From contig JAEWET010000034.1 of NCBI GenBank assembly GCA_023389195.1, positions 1-64,000 on the forward strand: a DNA stretch of 64,000 bases, given 5' to 3'. Below are positions 40,176-49,167 of the stretch, one piece after another (the first letter of the stretch is position 1; every line of letters begins with the position of its first letter). The translations under genes and the position numbers were made by a program. The stretch is from Aliihoeflea sp023389195 (GTDB taxonomy: Bacteria; Pseudomonadota; Alphaproteobacteria; Rhizobiales; Rhizobiaceae). The notes under the pieces were generated by a model. It was not told the DNA's origin, did no database searches, and saw only the letters and a list, made by a program, of their open reading frames with translations.

Positions 40176-41700
40176 GGTGACGAATCTCGGCGTCCGCTAT
40201 GGCCGCCACCTTGCGCTCGAAGGCGTATCGGCGAAGATCGCGAAGGGCGAAATCTGCGTCATTCTCGGCGCGAACGGTGCCGGCAAATCGAGCTTGCTCA
40301 AGGCCATCGCGGGCCTCGTGAAGACCGAGCCCGGCACCGAGATCACGATGAACGGCAAGCCGATCCGGGGCGTCAAGGCGCACCGGATCGTCGAGGAAGG
40401 CATCGCGCTCGTGCCGGAAGGTCGCGGCATCTTCGGGGACCTGACCGTGGCCGAGAACCTGCAACTCGGCGCTTTCGCCGGCCGCGCGCGGCAGGACGAG
40501 GCGCAGACGCTAAAGCGCATTTACGAACTCTTCCCGCGCCTTGCCGAGCGCAAGAGCCAGATCGCGCGCACCATGTCGGGCGGCGAGCAGCAGATGGTGG
40601 CGATCGGCCGCGCGCTGATGTCGAAGCCCGACATCCTGATGCTCGACGAGCCCTCGCTCGGCCTGTCGCCCCTCCTGTCGAAGGAACTGTTCAAGTCACT
40701 GAAAGCCGTGGCCGCCACCGGCGTCGGCATCCTGCTCGTCGAGCAGAACGCCAAGCTCAGCCTGAAGATCGCCGATCGCGGCTATCTGATCGAGAACGGC
40801 CTCATCACCGGCGAGGACACGGCCGTCAATCTGATGAACGACCCGGCCGTCGCGAACGCCTATCTCGGCGGCGGCAAGGCGGACGATGCCAAGCGTGGCG
40901 CGAAGCGCGGCATCGCACTGCCGCCCTTCCTCGCGCTACCCGCCTCGCTCGAGGCGATGGGCCGGATGGCGGGCGACCTCGCGAGTCGCGCCGGCGCGAT
41001 CCAGACGGCCTTCGTGCGCTATCTGCGTCGCGAAAGCCCCGCGCCAAGCGCCTTTGCCGGGCGCTACGACCCGAAGGCCGGTCCCGATCCGTGGGACGTC
41101 GCCGCCAGGGAAGCGGCGCAGCCGAAGCCAACCTCCGCAGATGCCGGCCGCCTCTCCGATCAGGCGGGAGAACTGGCGCGGCGAGCGCAGGAACGGCTTG
41201 CCGCTCACATGATGGCGAACCGGCTGACGCGCGGAGCCGGCACCCCGCAGCCGTCAGAGCGCCCAGCATTCGCCAAGCCGTCGACCGAGCCCCGCCGCGC
41301 GGAGCTAACGCTTGACGCCGCCGGGCTCGCCGACCGCGCGACCAGGCGGCTTGCCGCCCATGTCGCCAGCCGGCGCAAGCCGATCGAGCGGCCCGTCCTG
41401 TCGCGCAAGCCGGTCGTTGCGCCGCCAGAAAAGCTCAATGGCGGCCACGGCCTCGTTGGTCACAACAGCGCCGGCTTCGACATCGACGATGACGACGTGC
41501 AGGTCGCCGCAGCTCCCAAACGCATCGACTTGTCCGACGTGGTGGCCCGCGCCGCCGCCATCCAGGCCGAGCACGTCGCCGCGCGTCGCCAAACCCTCAC
41601 CGCGTTCACGATCCCGCCGCAACCGGCGGCGAAGCTGGACGCCGATTCCCACCCAAAGAAGAAATCGCCCAAGAAGCGGAAGAAGCATAAGGAGGCTTGA
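40168..41700 (+). CDS. branched-chain-type ABC ATPase (LivF) with a ~275-residue C-terminal extension
   Basis: Residues 1-235 are a normal LivF: Walker A GANGAGKSSLL, signature MSGGEQQMVAIGRAL, Walker B ILMLDEPSLGL, ending NAYLGGG. LivF proteins usually stop there, but this frame continues to residue 510. The extension contains four spaced helical segments with a shared pattern: LASRAGAIQTAFVRYLRR (about 269), LSDQAGELARRAQERLAAH (about 328), LADRATRRLAAHVASRR (about 386) and LSDVVARAAAIQAEHVAARR (about 454). Pro/Ala-rich linkers separate them, and the tail is very basic (KKKSPKKRKKHKEA). I know of no named domain that matches. The next gene's ribosome site (GGAGG) overlaps its 3' end, so the stop looks genuine. 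Confidence 0.87.
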   Translation: MLEVTNLGVRYGRHLALEGVSAKIAKGEICVILGANGAGKSSLLKAIAGLVKTEPGTEITMNGKPIRGVKAHRIVEEGIALVPEGRGIFGDLTVAENLQLGAFAGRARQDEAQTLKRIYELFPRLAERKSQIARTMSGGEQQMVAIGRALMSKPDILMLDEPSLGLSPLLSKELFKSLKAVAATGVGILLVEQNAKLSLKIADRGYLIENGLITGEDTAVNLMNDPAVANAYLGGGKADDAKRGAKRGIALPPFLALPASLEAMGRMAGDLASRAGAIQTAFVRYLRRESPAPSAFAGRYDPKAGPDPWDVAAREAAQPKPTSADAGRLSDQAGELARRAQERLAAHMMANRLTRGAGTPQPSERPAFAKPSTEPRRAELTLDAAGLADRATRRLAAHVASRRKPIERPVLSRKPVVAPPEKLNGGHGLVGHNSAGFDIDDDDVQVAAAPKRIDLSDVVARAAAIQAEHVAARRQTLTAFTIPPQPAAKLDADSHPKKKSPKKRKKHKEA

Positions 41701-41702
41701 AA

Positions 41703-43163
41703 ATGGCTCGTGTTTTCGAAGGAATGTATATCGGCGGCGGCTGGTCCGCGACGAAGAAGACCTTCAAGGATCTGAACCCGGCCGACGGCTCGGTCTGGGC
41801 TGAGGTGCCGGATTCCGGCCGCGCCGAGACGGCGGCCGCCATCGAGGCTGCGCACAAGGCGTTCCCCGAATGGGCCGCGCTGCCCTTCTCCAAGCGCGCG
41901 CATTATCTTCATAAGGCGGCTGAAATCTGGGAGCGCCGCAAGATGGAGATCGTCGACGCGATCCAGGCTGAAGGCGGCGGCTGGTTCGGCAAGGGCATGT
42001 TCGAGACCGGTTATGTAACGGAAGTCTTCCACGCCGCCGCAGCGTCGGTCTGGAATCCGATCGGCGAGGTCATGCCGTCCGAATACGGCAAGGTCTCGAT
42101 GGCGACGCGCCGGCCGATGGGCGTCGTTTCGGTCATCTCGCCATGGAATTTCCCCTGCATCCTCACCGCGCGCGGCTTCCTGTTCCCGCTCGTCGCCGGC
42201 AACACGATCGTCTTGAAGCCGTCCGAGGAAACGCCTTATCTCGGTGGCTTGCTCTTCGCCGAAATCTTCGAGGAAGCCGGCCTGCCCAAGGGCGTCTTCA
42301 ACGTCGTCACCTGCTCGCGCGAGAACGTGGCCGAAGTCGGCGACGAACTGATCGAGCATCCTTACGTGAAGGGCATTTCCTTCACCGGCTCGACGGCCGT
42401 CGGCCGTCAGGTCGCGGCCAAGGCCGGCGCGCATCTGAAGAAGTGCTGCGTCGAACTCGGCGGCAAGGATTCGCTGATCGTCTGCGACGACGCCGAGATG
42501 GAGCGCGCCACGCAGGCCGCCAATTTCGGCTCGTTCATGCATCAGGGCCAGATCTGCATGTCGGTCGAAAAGGTGCTCGTGCACGAGAAGATCTTCGACG
42601 ATTTCCTGGCGAAGTTCGTCGAGCGCGCGAAGAAGCTCAAGGTCGGCGACCCGACCAAGAGCAAGGAGCACATCATCGGCCCGCTCATCAACGACAAACA
42701 GGTCGCCAAGGTGAAGGAGCAACTCGACGACGCCATCGCAAAGGGCGCGAAGGTGGTGCTCGGCGGCAAGATCGAGGGCCGCTTCGTCGAGCCGACGATC
42801 CTGACCGGCGTGACGCCGGACATGAAGCTTTACCAGGACGAAACCTTCGGCCCCGTCGTTCCGGTGATCCCGTTCCGCACCGACGACGAAGCGATCGAGA
42901 TCGCCAATGACAGCGAATACGGCCTCTCGGCCGGCGTGATGACCCGCGACGAGGGCAGGGGACTTGCCATCGTCAACAAGCTCGACACCGGAAATTGCCA
43001 CATCAACTGCTCGTCGGTGAACGATGAGCCGCATGTTCCGTTCGGCGGGTTCAAGGCGTCGGGCGTCGGCAAGCACGGTGGCCGCTGGTCGCTTGAGACC
43101 TTCACCGAGACGCGCTGGATTACGCTCGACCGTGGCGGCCGGCCCTATCCGCCGATGTTCTGA
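41703..43163 (+). CDS. NAD(P)-dependent aldehyde dehydrogenase
   Basis: A 486-residue aldehyde dehydrogenase: SPWNFPCIL, FTGSTAVGR, catalytic Glu in CVELGGKDS, catalytic Cys in HQGQICMSVEKV, and ETFGPVVPV. It is similar in layout to the first dehydrogenase of the operon but clearly a separate paralogue. The ATG has AAGGAGG 8 bases upstream, overlapping the end of the LivF gene. It is the last gene of the operon and is followed by a bidirectional terminator. The aldehyde is not known; benzaldehyde- or vanillin-type substrates fit the sequence group. Confidence 0.9.
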   Translation: MARVFEGMYIGGGWSATKKTFKDLNPADGSVWAEVPDSGRAETAAAIEAAHKAFPEWAALPFSKRAHYLHKAAEIWERRKMEIVDAIQAEGGGWFGKGMFETGYVTEVFHAAAASVWNPIGEVMPSEYGKVSMATRRPMGVVSVISPWNFPCILTARGFLFPLVAGNTIVLKPSEETPYLGGLLFAEIFEEAGLPKGVFNVVTCSRENVAEVGDELIEHPYVKGISFTGSTAVGRQVAAKAGAHLKKCCVELGGKDSLIVCDDAEMERATQAANFGSFMHQGQICMSVEKVLVHEKIFDDFLAKFVERAKKLKVGDPTKSKEHIIGPLINDKQVAKVKEQLDDAIAKGAKVVLGGKIEGRFVEPTILTGVTPDMKLYQDETFGPVVPVIPFRTDDEAIEIANDSEYGLSAGVMTRDEGRGLAIVNKLDTGNCHINCSSVNDEPHVPFGGFKASGVGKHGGRWSLETFTETRWITLDRGGRPYPPMF

Positions 43164-43173
43164 TCGAAACGGG

Positions 43174-43202
43174 AAAGGCCGGGCAATTGCCCGGCCTTTT
43201 TT
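43174..43202. terminator. bidirectional Rho-independent terminator
   Basis: AAAGGCCGGGCAATTGCCCGGCC followed by TTTTTT makes a long GC-rich hairpin with A-tract and T-tract on opposite sides. It lies between the aldehyde dehydrogenase (plus) and fdsD (minus), so it can end both convergent transcripts. Confidence 0.92.
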
Positions 43203-43203
43203 C

Positions 43204-43542
43204 TTAACCCTGTGATGCGGCGATGCGCGATTTGGTTTCGCCGGAGGCCTCGCCCTTGTCGCCCGGCACGCCGGCATTGGCCTGGTGCGCCTGCTCCGGG
43301 CTGATCGGTTCACCGGGACGGCGGATCGTGGCGGCGGCTTCCAGCACGATCGGCTTCAGCCCTTCGCCGCCCTTGTCGACCACTTCGAAGAAGTGACCAC
43401 GCATGCGCGGTTCCCAGAACTTGTTGATGTGCTCGGCAACGCCCGCGACGCCCAGATCATGCGGCTTCGACTCGAAAAAGGTGCCGATCTGGTTCGCCAT
43501 GCGGATCAGCTTCGTATAGGAGTTGAAGGCCTCATGCGACAT
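43204..43542 (-). CDS. fdsD: NAD-dependent formate dehydrogenase delta subunit
   Basis: The 112-residue protein matches FdsD: it opens SYTKLIRMANQIGTFFES and has a WEPRMR motif in the middle. FdsD is a small subunit needed for activity of soluble molybdenum formate dehydrogenases. The C-terminal ~35 residues are a less typical charged/Ala-rich extension. Its ATG overlaps the end of fdhD by 11 bases; it is the last gene of the fds operon. Confidence 0.9.
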   Translation of the reverse strand: MSHEAFNSYTKLIRMANQIGTFFESKPHDLGVAGVAEHINKFWEPRMRGHFFEVVDKGGEGLKPIVLEAAATIRRPGEPISPEQAHQANAGVPGDKGEASGETKSRIAASQG

Positions 43543-44356
43543 GGAAGCTGCTCTCGGGCGTCAGACGTTCGGGATGGGTGAATATGTCGAATTCGTCGCC
43601 GCGCACCAGCGCGACGAGGCTCATTCCGGCATCTTCGGCAGTGCGGATCGCGAGCGCCGTCGGTGCCGATACTGCAATGATGAAGGATGCGCCGATCGCA
43701 GCGGTCTTCTGCACCATCTCGACCGAAACGCGGCTCGTGACGACGACCGCTCCCGTCGAACCGTCCACGCCTGCCTGCGCCAATGCGCCGGCAAGCTTGT
43801 CGAGCGCATTGTGCCGGCCGACATCCTCGCGTGCCAGGATGATGCCGCGGCCGGGAACGTAAAATCCTGCAGCGTGTACGGCGCCGGTTTCCTTGTGGAG
43901 CGGCTGCACCTTGGACAGAAGCCGGACTGCTTGCGTGATTTCGTGCGCGGAAAGCGCCAGCGCCGCGTCGGATACGCCACGCACGGCACGCATCGCCTCC
44001 TCAATGGATTCGATGCCGCACAGCCCGCAGCCCACCGGCCCGGCAAGGCGCCGCCGCCGCGCCTCGAACCGCGTGTTCGCCTTGTCGAAAAGCCGGATCT
44101 GGATGTCGATCCCCGCGCCATGATCCTCGACGTCGATCGCCTCGATCTCGTCAGGCGACGCGATGATGCCTTCCGTCAGCGAGAACCCGATCGCGAAATC
44201 CTCGAAGTCGGCCGGGGAAGCCATCATCACCGCATGCGTGGTTCCGCCATAAGACAGCGCGACCGGCGTTTCCTCGGGAACATTGCGGTCGGCGGTGGAG
44301 ATGCCGGTGGCGCGATGGGCGAGGCGGGGCAATCTTGTGATTGGAGGGCGGGTCAT
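43532..44356 (-). CDS. fdhD: formate dehydrogenase accessory sulfurtransferase
   Basis: The 274-residue protein (FdsC in fds operons) passes sulfur to the molybdenum cofactor of formate dehydrogenase. The redox-active motif CGLCG is at about residue 110, followed by the conserved VHAAGFY, AREDVGRHNALDKL and SFIIAVSAPTALAI. The gene order fdsG-B-A-C-D equals that in Cupriavidus necator. A ~150-bp repeat element separates it from fdsA. Confidence 0.94.
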   Translation of the reverse strand: MTRPPITRLPRLAHRATGISTADRNVPEETPVALSYGGTTHAVMMASPADFEDFAIGFSLTEGIIASPDEIEAIDVEDHGAGIDIQIRLFDKANTRFEARRRRLAGPVGCGLCGIESIEEAMRAVRGVSDAALALSAHEITQAVRLLSKVQPLHKETGAVHAAGFYVPGRGIILAREDVGRHNALDKLAGALAQAGVDGSTGAVVVTSRVSVEMVQKTAAIGASFIIAVSAPTALAIRTAEDAGMSLVALVRGDEFDIFTHPERLTPESSFHVA

Positions 44357-44365
44357 GACAGTAGT

Positions 44366-44512
44366 CGACCCCCACTCCGGCCCTTCGGGCCACCTCTCCC
44401 CCGAACGAAGGGGGAGAGGAAGCCAAGCTGGATAGGCGCCGGCAGTGCGGCAGCGTTTCCTCTCCCCCGTCGTCCGGGGGAGAGGTGGCCCGAAGGGCCG
44501 GAGTGGGGGTCG
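44366..44512. repeat. mosaic inverted-repeat element, copy 1 (between fdsA and fdhD)
   Basis: Two ~37-base arms (CGACCCCCACTCCGG... and its complement) enclose inner CTCTCCCCC/GGGGGAGAG stems and a core containing CCAAGCTGG. It is the same element as 47446-47596. The structure resembles the rhizobial intergenic mosaic elements (RIME). It contains no open reading frame. Confidence 0.9.
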
Positions 44513-44527
44513 CCGATGTTTGTCACC

Positions 44528-47401
44528 TCACTCCGCCGCCTCCAGCGGCCGCGCGATCCGCCGCGACTGCCGCGCCTGGTCCTGGTAGTCCACCTGCCAG
44601 TCGGAAGGACCGTTGGACGGCGTCACCTGAACCGCCGTGACCTTGTATTCCGGACAGTTCGTCGCCCAGTCGGAGAAGTCGGTGGTGATGACGTTGGCCT
44701 GCGTGTTCGGGTGGTGGAAGGTCGTGTAGACCACGCCGGGCGCAACGCGCTCGGTGATCAGCGAGCGCAGTGTCGTCTCGCCCGCGCGGCTCGCCAGCCG
44801 CACCCAGTCGCCATCGCGAAGACCGCGCTGTTCGGCGTCGTGCGGGTGAATTTCCAGGCGGTCCTCGTCGTGCCAGACGACGTTTTCCGTGCGCCGCGTC
44901 TGCGCGCCCACATTGTACTGCGACAGGATGCGCCCGGTCGTGAGAAGCAGCGGGAAGCGCGGTCCGGTCTTCTCGTCCGTCGCGACATATTCGGTGCGGA
45001 TGAACTTGCCCTTGCCACGCACGAAGCCATCGATGTGCATGATCGGCGTCCCGAGAGGCGACTTCTCGTTACAGGGCCACTGAACCGAGCCCATCTTGTC
45101 GAGATACTCGTAGGAGACGAGCTGGAAGGAGGGCGTGGTCCTGGCGATCTCGTCCATGATCGCCGAGGGATGCGCGTAGTTCCAGTCGAGCCCCATCGCC
45201 TGGGCGAGCTTCTGCGTCACCTCCCAGTCGGCAAGCCCGTTCTTCGGCGCCATCACCTTGCGCACCCGGTTGATGCGGCGCTCGGCATTGGTGAAGGTCC
45301 CGTCCTTTTCGAGGAAGGTCGAGCCCGGCAGGAAGACGTGGGCGTAGTTCGCCGTCTCGTTCAAGAAGAGGTCGTGCACAACGACGCACTCCATGGCAGC
45401 AAGACCGGCGGAGACATGGCTTGTGTCCGGGTCGGACTGGAGAATGTCCTCGCCCTGGATGTAAATCCCCTTGAACGTGCCTTCGACGGCGGCGTCCAGC
45501 ATGTTGGGGATGCGCAGGCCCGGCTCGTTGTCGAGCTTGGTGCCCCAAAGGCTTTCATAGATATCGCGAACGGCATCGCCCGAAATGTGCCGATAGCCTG
45601 GCAATTCGTGCGGGAACGAGCCCATGTCGCATGCGCCCTGAACGTTGTTCTGCCCCCGCAGCGGGTTCACGCCGACGCCCGGACGGCCGATATTGCCGGT
45701 CGCCATGGCGAGGTTGGCGATCGCCATCACCGTGGTCGAGCCTTGGGAATGTTCGGTGACGCCGAGCCCGTAGTAGATCGCGCCGTTTCTGCCCCTGGCG
45801 TAGAGACGCGCGGCCCCACGGATTTCCTCCGGGTCGATGCCTGCGAGCGCGCCGACGGTTTCCGGCGAATTCTGTTCCTCGGCGACGAAGGCTGCCCAGT
45901 CCTCGAATTCCGACCAATCGCAGCGTTCGCGGATGAACGCCTCGTCGAACAACCCTTCGGTGACGATGACATGGGCAAGCGAGGTCAGGACCGCGACATT
46001 GGTGCCGGGCTTAAGGGGCAAATGGTGCTGCGCCTCGACATGGGCCGAACGCACGATGTCCGTGCGGCGCGGATCAAGCACGATCAGCTTGGCGCCCTGG
46101 CGCAGGCGCTTCTTCAGCCGCGAGGCGAAGACGGGATGGCCGTCGGTCGGGTTGGCGCCGATGATCATCACGACGTCGGTCTGTTCGACCGAATCGAAAT
46201 CCTGCGTGCCGGCAGAGGTGCCGTAGGTCTGGCCGAGGCCATAACCTGTCGGCGAATGGCAGACGCGCGCGCAGGTATCGACATTGTTGTTGCCGAAGCC
46301 CTGCCGGATCAGCTTTTGGACGAGATAGGTCTCCTCGTTGGAGCAGCGCGAGGAGGTGATGCCGCCGATCGCGCCCTTGCCGTACTGGTACTGGATGCGG
46401 CGGAATTCCTTCGCGATATGGGCGAACGCTTCATCCCACGTCACCTCCCGCCATGGGTCGCTGATCTTCTCGCGAACCATCGGGTTGAGGATGCGATCCT
46501 TGTGGTTGGAGTACCCGTAGGCAAAGCGGCCCTTGACGCATGAATGCCCGCGATTGGCCTTACCGTCCTTCCACGGCACCATGCGGATCAGGTCCTCGCC
46601 CTGCATCTCCGCCTTGAACGAGCAGCCGACACCGCAATAGGCGCAGGTCGTGACGACCGAGCTCGTCGGCATGCCCTTTTCAAGCACGGACTTCTCGCGC
46701 AGCGCATCGGTCGGGCAGGCCTGCACGCAGGCGCCGCAGGAAACGCATTCGGATTCAAGAAAATTGGTCGGTCCCGCCGCAATGCGCGAGTCGAAGCCGC
46801 GCCCTTCGACCGTCAGCGCGAACGTGCCCTGAACCTCCTCACACGCGCGAACGCAGCGCGAGCACACGATGCACTGCGCCGGGTCATACGCGAAGTAGGG
46901 GTTGGAGGTATCGCGCGCGATATAGTCGATGTTGAGCGAGCCGTTGCCGGGCGCCACATGGTTGCGGCCCTCATGGCCATAGCGGTTCTCTGTGAGGCCG
47001 ACGGTCTTCAGGACGGCATCGAATTCGCTGCCGCCGAGCCCGGAATTTGCGTCCCAGCCGAGCGGATGATCCGAAACGTAAAGCTCCATGACGCCGCGCC
47101 GGATCGCACCCAGCCGGTCCGATTGCGTTCGTACGGAAATGCCTTCCGCGACTGGCGTCGTGCAGGAGGCCGGCGTGCCGCCCCGGCCCTCGATCTCGAC
47201 GACGCAAACGCGGCAGGACCCGAAGGAATCCAGCATGTCCGTCGCGCACAGCTTCGGGATTTCGGTGCCCAGTTCCATCGCCGCGCGCATGATCGACGTG
47301 CCTTCCGGCACGGTGACCGAGCGGCCGTCGATCGTCAGTGTCACCTGGCGTTCGGACTTTACGGTGGGCGTGCCGTAGTCGATTTCGTGGATGAGACCCA
47401 T
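44528..47401 (-). CDS. fdsA: NAD-dependent formate dehydrogenase alpha subunit (molybdenum)
   Basis: The 957-residue catalytic subunit oxidises formate to CO2. N-terminal [2Fe-2S] domain: CATDMLDSFGSCRVC. Then a His-Cys cluster region and two [4Fe-4S] motifs, CIVCSRCVRAC and CVSCGACVQACP. Then the molybdopterin domain with its own CAYCGVGC cluster and the catalytic Cys381 in ARVCHSPT, so this is a Cys, not a selenocysteine, enzyme. The C-terminal molydop-binding domain ends near residue 930. I start at the ATG at 47401, with AGGAG 7 bases upstream, rather than six codons earlier. It works in the cytosol with FdsB and FdsG, which carry electrons to NAD. Confidence 0.96.
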   Translation of the reverse strand: MGLIHEIDYGTPTVKSERQVTLTIDGRSVTVPEGTSIMRAAMELGTEIPKLCATDMLDSFGSCRVCVVEIEGRGGTPASCTTPVAEGISVRTQSDRLGAIRRGVMELYVSDHPLGWDANSGLGGSEFDAVLKTVGLTENRYGHEGRNHVAPGNGSLNIDYIARDTSNPYFAYDPAQCIVCSRCVRACEEVQGTFALTVEGRGFDSRIAAGPTNFLESECVSCGACVQACPTDALREKSVLEKGMPTSSVVTTCAYCGVGCSFKAEMQGEDLIRMVPWKDGKANRGHSCVKGRFAYGYSNHKDRILNPMVREKISDPWREVTWDEAFAHIAKEFRRIQYQYGKGAIGGITSSRCSNEETYLVQKLIRQGFGNNNVDTCARVCHSPTGYGLGQTYGTSAGTQDFDSVEQTDVVMIIGANPTDGHPVFASRLKKRLRQGAKLIVLDPRRTDIVRSAHVEAQHHLPLKPGTNVAVLTSLAHVIVTEGLFDEAFIRERCDWSEFEDWAAFVAEEQNSPETVGALAGIDPEEIRGAARLYARGRNGAIYYGLGVTEHSQGSTTVMAIANLAMATGNIGRPGVGVNPLRGQNNVQGACDMGSFPHELPGYRHISGDAVRDIYESLWGTKLDNEPGLRIPNMLDAAVEGTFKGIYIQGEDILQSDPDTSHVSAGLAAMECVVVHDLFLNETANYAHVFLPGSTFLEKDGTFTNAERRINRVRKVMAPKNGLADWEVTQKLAQAMGLDWNYAHPSAIMDEIARTTPSFQLVSYEYLDKMGSVQWPCNEKSPLGTPIMHIDGFVRGKGKFIRTEYVATDEKTGPRFPLLLTTGRILSQYNVGAQTRRTENVVWHDEDRLEIHPHDAEQRGLRDGDWVRLASRAGETTLRSLITERVAPGVVYTTFHHPNTQANVITTDFSDWATNCPEYKVTAVQVTPSNGPSDWQVDYQDQARQSRRIARPLEAAE

Positions 47402-47445
47402 CAGAAGGCTCCTGGACAAGAATTAGCGCGGCAGCGGGCGTCGGT

Positions 47446-47596
47446 CGACCCCCACTCCGCCTCGCTGCGCTCGGCACCTCTCCCCCGATCGACGGGGGAG
47501 AGGAACCCAAGCTGGGTAAGCGCCGCCATCGCGGCAGTCATTCCTCTCCCCCGTCGATCGGGGGAGAGGTGGCCCGAAGGGCCGGAGTGGGGGTCG
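47446..47596. repeat. mosaic inverted-repeat element, copy 2 (between fdsB and fdsA)
   Basis: Same element and orientation as 44366-44512. The right arm is nearly identical and the core keeps CCCAAGCTGGGTAAGCG and CTCTCCCCCGTCG. In the left arm the module CCCTTCGGGC is replaced by CCTCGCTGCGCTCGG, a module swap typical of mosaic repeats. Confidence 0.9.
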
Positions 47597-47613
47597 CCAA
47601 ACACAGACATGTT

Positions 47614-49167
47614 CTATTCCGCAGCCTGCGCGACTTCACGCGGCCTGAAATCATCTGGAAAATGCGTGATGGCGCTCATCACCGGATAGGGCGTGAAGCC
47701 ACCCAGCGCGCAGAGCGAACCGAATTTCATCGTGTTGCAAAGGTCGGAGACGAGCGCGATGTTTGCCTCCGGCTCGATGCCGGCGCCGATCCTGTCCAGC
47801 GTCTCGACCCCACGTGTGGAGCCGATCCGGCACGGCGTGCACTTGCCGCAGGATTCCACCGCGCAGAACTCCATAGCGAAGCGCGCCTGGGAGAGCATGT
47901 CGGCGCTGTCGTCGAAGACGACGATACCGGCATGGCCGATCAGCCCGTCTCTTGCCGCGAAAGCCTCGTAGTCGAACGGCGTGTCGAACAGCGCACGCGG
48001 GAAATAGGCGCCGAGAGGTCCGCCGACCTGCACCGCCTTGACCGGGCGACCCGAAGCCGTGCCGCCGCCGATCTCGTCGACGATCTCGCCCAGCGTCATG
48101 CCGAAGGCGGCCTCGAACAGCCCGCCTCGGCTGACGTTGCCGGCGATCTGGATCGGGATGGTGCCGCGCGAGCGGCCCATGCCGAAATCCTTATAGTGCG
48201 CCGCGCCCTTGTCGAGGATGATCGGGACGGAAGCGAGCGAAATGACGTTGTTGACGACGGTCGGCTTGCCGAAGAGCCCCTGCAGCGCAGGGAGCGGCGG
48301 CTTGGCGCGCACCACGCCGCGTTTGCCTTCGAGCGAGTTCAAGAGCGACGTTTCCTCGCCGCACACATAGGCGCCAGCGCCGACGCGCACTTCCATGTCG
48401 AACGCATGCGCAGAGCCGAGCACGCGCGGCCCGAGGACGCCCGCGCCCCGCGCGACGTCGATCGCCGCGTTCATGGTCGCGACGGCGTGCGGATATTCCG
48501 AACGGATATAGATGTAGCCCTTGGTCGCGCCAGTCGCGATGCCGGCGATCGCCATGCCCTCGATGAGCACGAAGGGATCGCCCTCCATGATCATCCGGTC
48601 GGCGAAGGTGCCCGAGTCGCCCTCGTCGGCATTGCAGACGATGTGTTTGCGCGCGCCCGGCGCATCGTGCACGGTCTTCCACTTGATGCCGGTCGGAAAG
48701 CCCGCGCCGCCGCGGCCGCGCAGGCCGGATTCGGTCACGGTCGCGACGATGTCGAGCGGCGCCATCGAGGCGGCCTTCTCGAGCCCGGCGAGGCCGCCAA
48801 GAGCGCGATAGTCGTCGAGCGAGACGGGATCGATGATGCCGCAGCGCGCGAATGTGAGGCGCGTCTGGCGGGCGAGGAAAGGAATCTCCTCGGGCTTGCC
48901 GAGCGACTTTTCATGCTTGCCACCGGCAAGGAAATCCGCATCGAACAGCGAGGCGACGTCGGACGGGCGAACCGGGCCATAGGCGACACGGCCATTCGCC
49001 GTCTCCACCTCGACCATCGGCTCCAGCCAGTACATGCCGCGCGAACCCGTGCGCACGATTTTCGCATCGACCTTGCGCGCGGCGAGCTCGGCTTGGACCG
49101 CTTTCGCGACCTTTTCGGCGCCGAGCGCCAGCGCTCCGGAATCGCGGGGAATGTAGATGGTCGTCAT
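47614..49167 (-). CDS. fdsB: NAD-dependent formate dehydrogenase beta subunit
   Basis: The 517-residue protein is homologous to NuoF, with an N-terminal thioredoxin-like domain resembling NuoE. FMN/NAD-binding segments are GRGGAGFPTGIKW and GAGAYVCGEETSLLNSLEGKR; the [4Fe-4S] motif is ESCGKCTPCRIG. It takes electrons from FdsA and reduces NAD. The ATG at 49167 overlaps the fdsG stop by 4 bases; longer frames in this phase are spurious. Confidence 0.95.
   Translation of the reverse strand: MTTIYIPRDSGALALGAEKVAKAVQAELAARKVDAKIVRTGSRGMYWLEPMVEVETANGRVAYGPVRPSDVASLFDADFLAGGKHEKSLGKPEEIPFLARQTRLTFARCGIIDPVSLDDYRALGGLAGLEKAASMAPLDIVATVTESGLRGRGGAGFPTGIKWKTVHDAPGARKHIVCNADEGDSGTFADRMIMEGDPFVLIEGMAIAGIATGATKGYIYIRSEYPHAVATMNAAIDVARGAGVLGPRVLGSAHAFDMEVRVGAGAYVCGEETSLLNSLEGKRGVVRAKPPLPALQGLFGKPTVVNNVISLASVPIILDKGAAHYKDFGMGRSRGTIPIQIAGNVSRGGLFEAAFGMTLGEIVDEIGGGTASGRPVKAVQVGGPLGAYFPRALFDTPFDYEAFAARDGLIGHAGIVVFDDSADMLSQARFAMEFCAVESCGKCTPCRIGSTRGVETLDRIGAGIEPEANIALVSDLCNTMKFGSLCALGGFTPYPVMSAITHFPDDFRPREVAQAAE

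Noticed and set aside
43523..46543. An uninterrupted plus-strand frame of over 1000 codons opposite fdhD and fdsA
   Set aside because: It is the antisense shadow of two unmistakable genes in high-GC DNA; the translation is Arg/Asp/Gly-rich without domains and lacks a ribosome site.
44366..47596. The repeat pair around fdsA as an insertion sequence or CRISPR array
   Set aside because: There is no transposase, no target duplication, no regular spacer structure and only two copies 3 kb apart; the nested inverted repeats fit a non-coding mosaic element.
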